Origin: Leptodactylus fallax
Lineage: Eukaryota; Chordata; Amphibia; Anura; Leptodactylidae
Assembly (NCBI GenBank): GCA_947044405.1
Contig: CAMRHE010000021.1
Location: 8,974,501-9,038,500 of the forward strand
Reading direction: 5' to 3'
Length of the DNA: 64,000 bases
The number at the start of each line of letters is the position of its first letter. Within the stretch, counting starts at the first letter, position 1. The notes under the pieces are model-generated. The model did not search any database. It saw only the letters and a program-made list of their open reading frames with translations, and was not told where the DNA came from. The translations under genes and the position numbers were made by a program. Positions 57,181 to 64,000 of this stretch are shown in pieces.

Positions 57181-57965
57181 TTAGGAGTAGCAGGTAGCAT
57201 CAGCTGTACAGTAATTGAATCATGATACATGGAAACAGTGGCACTGGAAGATCTATTCAATGGCATCAGTTGGAGGTGTGTGAAAATCCTCAAACATCCA
57301 TATCTGATTAATTTTGAAGAAAAGTATGGAATTTTTTTTCCACTCTTGTGGTGGACAGTAAGGTTCAGCTAGGTGTTACAATGCCACCAAACAGCCTCTC
57401 AGCCATTACGCTTTAGGCTAGACAAAATAAAACTGCCATGATAAACTAGGCAAGCTTCTTCCAACGCTCCAACCTATTGGTCCAAAATTCCAAGTTAACT
57501 GCTACAATATAGGTATGACTATACTGTACCTGCTCGCGCAGTCAGTCAGTTACCTGTTGTAGGTTTGGTTGGTGCTGCAAAGTGAAAAATTTTTGGTTTA
57601 TCATGTACCAGATACTGTACTGGTAGCAGATGCTGCTTCTCCTCTTGCTACTTGTAGCCATGGCTTTGGCAGAGGTGGTGGAGCGCTGACTGGGTGAGGT
57701 GAACTGTGAGCAGACAGAGGCCTCTTGGGCAGAATTTGGCTGGCACTGGCAGTAGTCTCTCTAATATCTGTGGCAAGTCGGGCCTACAGTCTACCCTGAC
57801 AATATGCCAATCTTGTCTCCCTTTGGAAGGAAGGGAAGAATTCCTCCATTTTGACTTTATAACCAGAGTCTAAGATCACAGTGATACAGTACTCATATTT
57901 TTGCTTCATGCTAATAATACATTTGTCTCTATGTAAGTAGCAAAGCATACAGTCTACCATGCTTG
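57181..57965 (-). pseudogene. decayed hAT transposon, copy 3
   Basis: The minus strand gives YEYCITVILDSGYKVKMEEFF near 57840-57905, the DPxYK region with Pro lost. The C-terminal part near 57230-57440 is broken but aligns with copy 2. Order relative to the minisatellite is the same as in copy 1. Confidence 0.65.
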
Positions 57966-58041
57966 AAGCTACATATAAATATAATTTATTGAAAATAAAT
58001 ATGAGTTAAAAACAACAAATATCACAATTATTAAAAATTTA

Positions 58042-59150
58042 TACAGCAGTCTTGTGGGTCATCATAGATGGGGAATTCTATGAACATAACAACGATATCA
58101 AGAAAACAGCAGATATCCGGGGTGATCAGTTGGGCCAAATTAATAAATTGAGATCAATTGCTTGACATTTTTGGGAACATCATCCAGGCCAATAGCACCA
58201 GTTATGAGTCAGATAGATTGATCACTTTTGTCTTGGATCAAGAGGTGGTGATATTCAGGAATGTATAACTTGTGTTGAATGATATGGACATACAGGCTAC
58301 ATGATGAAATTGGATTGGATGTCTGATGAATGGAGGAGCATCATAGCAGCTACTAAAGAATACCCCTGGGGCCAATAACTTTTTTCGGTTTTCACACTTT
58401 TTTCATATTTGTCCTATTTTATCATACACACATTAGCAGTAGACACTGGGTATTGTCTTACTCATCACTCTAATTTAATCCCCTTTTTTACACTTTCATT
58501 ATCAAATGTCACTTTTTCCCACTGTCTCTATTTTACCTTTGTGTATATTGGTTTCAAATTATATACATTTTGGATACTGTTTTTATCATGTAGATGTAAT
58601 TTATATTATAGTTTCCCCATAATGTATATTGATACACCACTTGGGTGCACCACTTTTATCCCCATACTAAGCACCAGATCTAGCACTTCCTGAGGAAACA
58701 TGGTGAAACGCGCGTCGCAGTGGGCAGTCTGAGGGCCAGTGTGGCTAGATATTTGTAAATGTCCATACCAGGTCAGTATATGAGCTATTAAGGAGAGGCT
58801 GGGCACTTCCATGTATCTAGGTTATCTATGTGGCACTTTTTGAACACATCTATAGGATTACCTATTTATTAGTACCTATGCATTTTTGGTGCTTTCTGAA
58901 ATTACTTGGTGACACTGTTCAGTAACTTTTGCACCTTTTTTGCCTTTCTAACATATTGGGGATACTGTTCATTAATTAATAGTGATGCACTTTTGGCTAA
59001 ACCATATATGTATTTTTTGGTACAAGCCATATTCCAAGATATGAAAACACACTGATGAAGTGTTATCACATACTTTGCATACTTGTATACATTTTATATT
59101 TACAAATTTATTTATCATGAAATTCCCCATCTATCATGAATACTGCTGTG
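58042..59150. mobile_element. element with about 45-bp terminal inverted repeats, unknown class
   Basis: Left end 58042-58085 contains ATAGATGGGGAATTCTATGA with ACAGCAGT outside it. Right end 59112-59150 contains the inverse TCATGAAATTCCCCATCTAT with TACTGCTGTG outside. The interior (1 kb) is A+T-rich and non-coding and includes the GAAACGCGCGTCG motif at 58705. No transposase is recognisable, and no target duplication was identified. Confidence 0.55.
58690..58708 (+). ncRNA. hammerhead-like core, weak
   Basis: CTGAGGA, a short spacer AACATGGT, then GAAA followed by CGCGCGTCG. The two boxes fit the hammerhead consensus CTGANGA...GAAA, but the spacer here does not form a stable stem. Probably a degenerate copy of a related repeat. 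Confidence 0.2.
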
Positions 59151-59247
59151 CTAGGGATAAGAAGTTGCAAGTACCCAGAATGAGGTAATAAATCAATTAA
59201 CCTCCTCCTCCTCCTCATTCCCCTCCCATCTCCATAGAGCATTGTGT

Positions 59248-59262
59248 ATGAGCAGGATATGG
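59248..59262. repeat. 15-bp target-site duplication, left
   Basis: ATGAGCAGGATATGG recurs exactly at 60058-60072. The last two G may belong to the element. Confidence 0.85.
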
Positions 59263-59322
59263 AAGAGTGAAGAAATCAGGCGATACCTTTTAGAGGCTAA
59301 CTGAGTATATTTATAAGTAAGC

Positions 59323-59354
59323 TTTCAGGAGTACTAGCTAGCTCCCTTCATCAG
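59323..59354 (-). ncRNA. hammerhead-ribozyme-like core, PLE copy 4
   Basis: The minus strand reads CTGATGA, A, GGGAG, a longer loop (CTAGCTAGTA), CTCCT, GAAA. The loop is four bases longer than in the other copies while the stem is kept. Confidence 0.4.
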
Positions 59355-59682
59355 ACATGGTGTGATACAAGAACTGAAAATTCACAGATTTTTATACACA
59401 TGGTTTTCAAAGCATTTTAGAGTCCTTAAAAAAATGCAGTCTAAGTAGAGAAGTTATTTACAACAGGTCAAAAAAACAGTCTGGAAACTTGTGGTGTGTG
59501 ACAGAGGGATCAGTAATTCTTGCTGTTATCTGTTTGCTATCAGGAGGTGATTTGTGTCCCTCACAGTTCATACATAGTGTGATTTGAAGCTGGCATGAAT
59601 ATTGAGTTCAGTTCATGGTTCATACATAGTGTGACATGAAGCTGGCATGAATATTAAGTCCAAATTGCAGAGTTTGAAATTT

Positions 59683-60057
59683 TTACATAAACTTGTACTC
59701 CCATTGTTTCCTCGCCTCCTGCGTCTTAAAATGTCCCATTAAAACCACAACCCGCAAATCTTCAATAGAGTGGTTTTCTCCGGAGAAATGTGCGGCCACT
59801 GGGAGATCGGTTCTGCTGTTATTGATACTGGATCTGTGTGAGTTCATTCGTTGACTGAGTCTCTGCCCTGTTTCCCCCACATAGAGGCCTGTGGTGGGAC
59901 ATTGCATACACATTATGAGGTACACCACATTGGAAGACCTGCAGGAGAATGTCCCCCTAATTCTGTGCATCTGTTGAGACTGTGGGATAGGTACACTGTC
60001 AGCGGTGTGGATGTGCTTGCAGGTCATGCACCTTTTATGTAGGCAAGGTGAGGTGCC
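59683..60057 (-). pseudogene. Penelope-like GIY-YIG endonuclease fragment
   Basis: The translation starts exactly at the insertion boundary (GTSPCLHKRCMTCKHIHTAD). It continues through a cysteine-rich linker and the GIY-YIG domain: VVYLIMCMQC supplies the GIY-like strand, GLYVGETGQRLSQRMNSHR the YIG strand and the conserved Arg/His, and NHSIEDLRVVVL the later strand. In Penelope-like elements this domain follows the reverse transcriptase and nicks the target. The frame ends at TAA 59683-59685, where the copy at 27100 has Gln. The same coding sequence continues after it (KFQTLQFGLNI), so the stop is probably a nonsense change. The N-terminal reverse transcriptase is absent. Confidence 0.88.
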
Positions 60058-60072
60058 ATGAGCAGGATATGG
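60058..60072. repeat. 15-bp target-site duplication, right
   Basis: Exact copy of 59248-59262. Confidence 0.85.
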
Positions 60073-60488
60073 CAATGGATTAATGTAAACAAACAGACTG
60101 AAAAGGAAACAAGAAGGAGAAAAGCCTAATAAGTGGAAAAGGGAACATATTTCTTGAATAAGATGTAAGAAGTTTCTTATATTCACATGCACTATTTATT
60201 TGTGAAAAGTTATAACTGGCTTTAAGTCTTTTTTTGCAATAGAGCATTTTGGTAACACAGTGTCAGATTTGCCATTACTATTAGTGAAGCTTGCTGCACT
60301 GTTATCTGTGACTGTCCATAGATTGTCTTATATTGTTTTTACTTAAAATGTCAGTCCTTTTAGTGCAAAATCTTATTTTGTTAACCAATACAGGAAAAGT
60401 TCTGTTAACATGAAAAAACTATGTAGTAGTAGTGATGTAGTCTATAGTGCAAAATCTCATTTTGTAAGTGTTTTTTTTTTTTTTTTTT
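60073..60488. other. no gene recognised
   Basis: A+T-rich. Phrases such as TAGTGCAAAATCT recur at 60370, 60450 and 61610, suggesting one repeat interrupted by the MITE and foldback element that follow. Confidence 0.45.
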
Positions 60489-61047
60489 AAGGGGGCGTTC
60501 ACACTACTGTTGATGACCATCAATAGTGTCCGTAGCTATTGTCCGTTACAAGATTTTAGCAATGGACACTAGCTGAACCATCAGAAATCCGTTAAAATGT
60601 CCATTCATTTCAATAGGAGTTTATATTGTGTCCATTAGTGTCCATTTATGTCCTTTTACACCAAATCCGTCAGAAAAAACAAAGGACTGCATGCAGGACT
60701 TTTTTGTCCGTTTGGAAAAACGGATTCTTGATGGGCAGCAAGTGTCCGTTATTTTTTAACTTTGAAGTCTATGGGTAATGGACTTATAACAGACAGTAAC
60801 TGATAGACATCAGTTACTGTCCATTATTTTGTGTTCGTTTTGTTTCTGCGCATGCTTAGAAAGCAGAAACAAAAAGCCAAAGACGGACAGTATTAAAAAA
60901 ACGGTCAATAACTGATGCTAACTGATGGATCAGTTAAAAAAACGGACACATTAACATCAGTTAGTGTCCGTTAATGTCTGTTATGATTTTTTTTTTTTAA
61001 CAGACACCTTGATAACGGAATCCAAAGGTAGTGGGAACCCTGCCTTA
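60489..61047. mobile_element. MITE with GTTCACAC-type inverted ends
   Basis: Left end AAGGGGGCGTTCACACTACT. Right end GTAGTGGGAACCCTGCCTTA is its imperfect inverse. The interior contains many TGTCCGTTA/TAACGGACA repeats in both orientations that give extensive self-pairing. Non-coding. Terminal motif shared with 1409-1685. Confidence 0.7.
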
Positions 61048-61230
61048 CAATAGTGTTTTTTGATAACCAATAAAAAGTGCACAAAAGAAAATTTGGACTG
61101 CACATCCCAATGAGAACAGGTGCTTACCTACTGTGGCAATATATAAATATGGAAAATGTAGGAGCACCCTGTACACAGCACAAAGGTATAAGAAATAGAA
61201 AAGCATTACTACTATTGTTACTATAAAGTA

Positions 61231-61535
61231 ATATAATCTATACATACAAATTAGAGGTTCTTTGTTATACCTATTTGATCAAACAGTAAGAAGCCCACCT
61301 GCCACAACACCGCGACCTCATTCAGATGGGACGCTACACTAAATAAAATAAATAAAACTGGACCTTACTTGCCCTGAAATTTGTAAACCTGGTCTGGGTC
61401 CAAGAGAGGCATTTTATTTAGTGTAGAGTCCCATCTGAATGAGGTCGCCTTGTCATGGTACAGGTACAGGGCTTCTTACTGTTTGATCAAATAGGTATAA
61501 CAAAGAACCTCTAATTTGTATGTATAGATTATATT
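61231..61535. repeat. large inverted repeat (foldback), about 120-bp arms
   Basis: Arms 61231-61349 and 61411-61535 are inverses of each other apart from a central variable patch. Shared blocks include ATACAAATTAGAGGTTC, TTTGATCAAACAGTAAGAAG, CGACCTCATTCAGATGGGA and CTACACTAAATAAAAT. The spacer is about 61 bp. It could form a long hairpin RNA or DNA cruciform. No protein-coding link. Confidence 0.8.
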
Positions 61536-61784
61536 AGCTTATAATAACAATAAAAAGTGCAGTTATCATGACAAAAAACAAGCTTACTCACAGAATGAGT
61601 TGTAGACTATAGTGCAAAATCTAATTTTTTAGGTTTTTTTTGGCATTATTGTTGTTTGTTAACCAATACATAAAAGTACCGTTTTTCTCACTCAAAAACA
61701 AAAGTGTTTTTATTAACCAATACAGAATCACTATGTCTATATAAATAAAACACGGGTAAGCAGTAAGCACTTTACCCCAAAAAT

Positions 61785-62110
61785 TTTTGGAGTGTTTTAA
61801 ATGTCAAAATGCGTAAAAGCAAGTGGCAGCCCAGTGTATTGTTAAACTAGCAGTTTGTATCCACTACTTACCATCAGTTTTTCCATAGACATACTTGTTA
61901 CTATCACTTAGACATAACTTCAGCTTTGTTTGCCTTAGAGAGCTAGAAATGGGCTAGATAGAGTCCTAAGATCACTGGCAGTGTTATTTACTATGTTTTA
62001 AGTCAATTTAAGCTCTGGTTTGTGACAAACCTATTCAACCCAAAACAAATCTTTGGACCAAATTACTTCAAACCAAAATAAAATGAATCATCCTAAAAAA
62101 TCCCAATCTC
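61785..62110 (-). repeat. dispersed repeat X, copy 3 (empty piggyBac site)
   Basis: Inverted relative to 33125 and 50190. TTAA at 61842-61845 is uninterrupted at the position where piggyBac sits in copy 2. Confidence 0.65.
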
Positions 62111-62159
62111 TAGTTATGAATCCACACTTGTAATAGTAAAAATATCATATACAGCTGGC

Positions 62160-64000
62160 ATAGGTAATGCCCTTCTCTCCTATCACTGCCCCCGTCACGT
62201 GCTCCATTAAACTCCTACTTCCCACTAATCACACCATTCCCTGGAGACTTAATAAATCCCTCTTGCTCAATGCTTAGTGCATGACGGACCTCAAACAATC
62301 TATCCTGGATTTTTAGCGAGACCACTCCCAAGATGACACCTACTTGCCCATCCAATGGGAAGCCTTGAAATGTTTCTTGAGAGGGCTTTTAATCAAACAT
62401 GGAACCAGAATTAAAAGGGAAGCGGGTTGGAAATTGAAACGCCACGAGATTAGGTCCCTCCTTGAGCACAAGCAACAGAGGCTCCACCACCTGGGCTAAT
62501 GCTCGTTCTATGAATGTTGCAATGAGGCAGACCCTCTCCTTGCCCGAGCTGTTAGGGAGCAACATCCTGCCTCTCACATCATGTCCATCAAACAACCCTC
62601 TGGCTTAGTTTCACATCTCACCCCTGATATAGCTGCAGCTTTCCGCGAATACTACGAGAATCTCTATAACCTTCCCCCACCTCACTCCTGCAATGGGAAA
62701 CCAGACCCTCCTCTCACCCTCTCGCAATATATAGCAGTCACAGCACCTATCGACAGACGACACAACCCTTTTGGACACACCATTCATCTCTTTCCTCCAC
62801 TCTCATATCACTGTTCTTCCAAAAGAGGTCAAAGACCCCTTATTATGCTCCAGTTATCGGCCCATTTCCCTCATCAACACGGATGCGAAGATATACGCTA
62901 AACCTATCCAACAGACTCAGTTGGCACATGGGGGATTGGATTCACTTTTACCATGTGGGCTTTATACCACAGAGAGAGGCCGAGACAACACACAGAAGGC
63001 CTTCTCTGCTATCCACCACCTTCAGTGCACACAAATTCCTATGATGCTACTCTCACTGGATGCATAAAAAGCCTTTGACAGGGTTGACTGAATTCCTTGA
63101 GGCTACTCTGACCCAAATGGGCCTGGGACCCGCTACGCTCTCTCGTATCTGCACGCTATATTCCTCCCTTCAGGCCCAAATCAAAATCAATGGGACTCTT
63201 TCTCCACCCCTCACTATTCACAATGGCACCCACCAAGGCTGCCCTCTCTCCCTGTTCCTTTATGCCTTTGTTATGGAGCATTTACTAGTAGCCATCAGAT
63301 GCAATCCCGACATCCAAGGCCTACAAGCAGACACTATGCGCCTTAAAGTCTCAGCATTCGCAGACGATGTCCTGCTCTTTGTCACTCAACCACTAACCTC
63401 ACTCCCCTCCATCCTACGCGAAAACGCCATCTATAGTTTCTTCAGTAATTACAAGATTAATCTCTCCAAAAGTACTGCTCTCAACATCTCCTTGCCATTT
63501 ACCTTGGTCCACTCACTCCACTCATTTGGTCACCTAAAGCCATCAAATATCTGAGCATACACATCCCTAGCTCACTACCAGACACTTACTCCCTGAACTT
63601 CCTTCCCATCCTCAACACTCTTACAGCTGATTTCACTTGCTGGGACACGAAAGGCTTTTCGTGGCTCAGGCGCTAATGATGAATGTCCTTCCTAGGCTGC
63701 TTTACCTTTTCCAAACAATCCAGATTGCCCTTCCTAAAGACTTTTTCACTACAGTTCAAAAAACTTTTTTTCCACATTCAAACGGGCCACTAACCCTCTG
63801 AGGATCGTGAAGTGCATTATGCTAAGGTCAAAACAGAGAGGTGGCTTAGCCTTCCCGGGCTGCTTGCACTACTACTTGTCTGCGGTCACCACACGTATAC
63901 TGAATTGGCACCATTGCACTCACTCAAAACTTTGGTTTGTACTAGAATTGTCTTTAAGCCCTCACCCTCTCACGGGTCTCCCATGGCTACATAACCACCA
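62160..64000 (+). pseudogene. decayed L1/Tx1-type LINE ORF2, runs off the window
   Basis: Plus-strand remnants in order: an endonuclease-to-RT linker (TLxxRHEIRSLLEHKQQRLHHL near 62440-62500), FREYYENLYNLPPP at 62640, SYRPISLINTDAKIYAKPI near 62848-62905, LLSLDA then a stop then KAFDRV near 63050-63085, NGTHQGCPLSLFLYAFVMEH at about 63223-63280, FADDVLLFV near 63358-63385 (catalytic FADD), and SNYKINLSKSTALNI at 63445. Later pieces continue to the window end. Numerous stops and frameshifts. It is a different and older subfamily than the LINE at 12293. Confidence 0.85.

Larger units (their letters stand above)
59263..60057 (-). mobile_element. Penelope-like element, 5'-truncated insertion
   Basis: 795 bp on the minus strand, flanked by a 15-bp target duplication. 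It contains the C-terminal coding part with a GIY-YIG endonuclease, a 3' UTR shared with the copies at 26688 and 47559, and a hammerhead-like core near its 3' end. The 5' truncation is typical of target-primed reverse transcription. Confidence 0.88.

Noticed and set aside
59057..59083. CTGATGAAGTG...CAC as another hammerhead
   Set aside because: The short stem is present but no GAAA box follows it.
59850..60042. Plus-strand open frame opposite the GIY-YIG fragment
   Set aside because: Antisense of a domain with clear homology on the minus strand.

Overview
The window is animal nuclear DNA, most likely from a frog (anuran), possibly a neobatrachian. It holds one host gene, the single-exon coding region of SLITRK6, in about 60 kb that is otherwise almost entirely transposable elements. 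The frog assignment rests on a SLITRK6 protein of normal vertebrate layout and on the repeat mix: several Tc1 families with long terminal inverted repeats, L1/Tx1-type LINEs, a Penelope-like retroelement, piggyBac, hAT, a Ty3/gypsy element, and many short TTAA-flanked or 'GGTTCACAC'-ended MITEs. No bacterial-style features (operons, CRISPR, ribosome binding sites) are expected or seen. Species identity cannot be read from the sequence alone.

Layout. 1-4130: end of a Tc1 element, three MITEs and the presumed intron upstream of SLITRK6. 4161-7923: SLITRK6 coding exon, 3' UTR and poly(A) signals. 8252-11330: a MITE and a decayed LINE. 11331-18287: a decayed Tc1 copy whose right terminal repeat was hit by a near-complete L1/Tx1 LINE (minus strand, 17-bp target duplication). 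18290-26660: hAT relics, a foldback element, two more Tc1 relics, minisatellites. 26688-27532: two truncated Penelope-like copies joined head to head and flanked by one 15-bp target duplication. 27698-31042: one (TAGA)n microsatellite split by two different Tc1 elements. 33627-40824: a recent but inactivated Ty3/gypsy element with 993-bp LTRs and a primer site matching tRNA-Ser. 40829-44400: hAT relic, L2-type LINE tail, TTAA MITE. 45218-46797: a Tc1 copy with an open transposase frame. 47559-49835: another Penelope 3' end and an hAT relic. 50455-54638: a piggyBac element with repeat-rich ends, inserted in an older repeat. 55177-56802: a Tc1 element with an intact 339-aa transposase, inserted in an hAT-associated minisatellite. 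57180-62110: hAT, inverted-repeat elements, a third Penelope fragment encoding a GIY-YIG endonuclease, a MITE. 62160-64000: a second decayed LINE running off the end.

The mobile elements interact mainly by nesting, so relative ages can be read off: hAT minisatellite before Tc1-B, Tc1-E before LINE, repeat X before piggyBac, microsatellite before Tc1-A and Tc1-B. The most interesting signal is a recurring hammerhead-ribozyme-like core (CTGATGA, a five-pair stem, GAAA) at the 3' ends of all four Penelope-like copies, with related motifs in two other repeats. Hammerheads are known from Penelope-like elements, so this is a probable instance of a known system rather than a proven new one.
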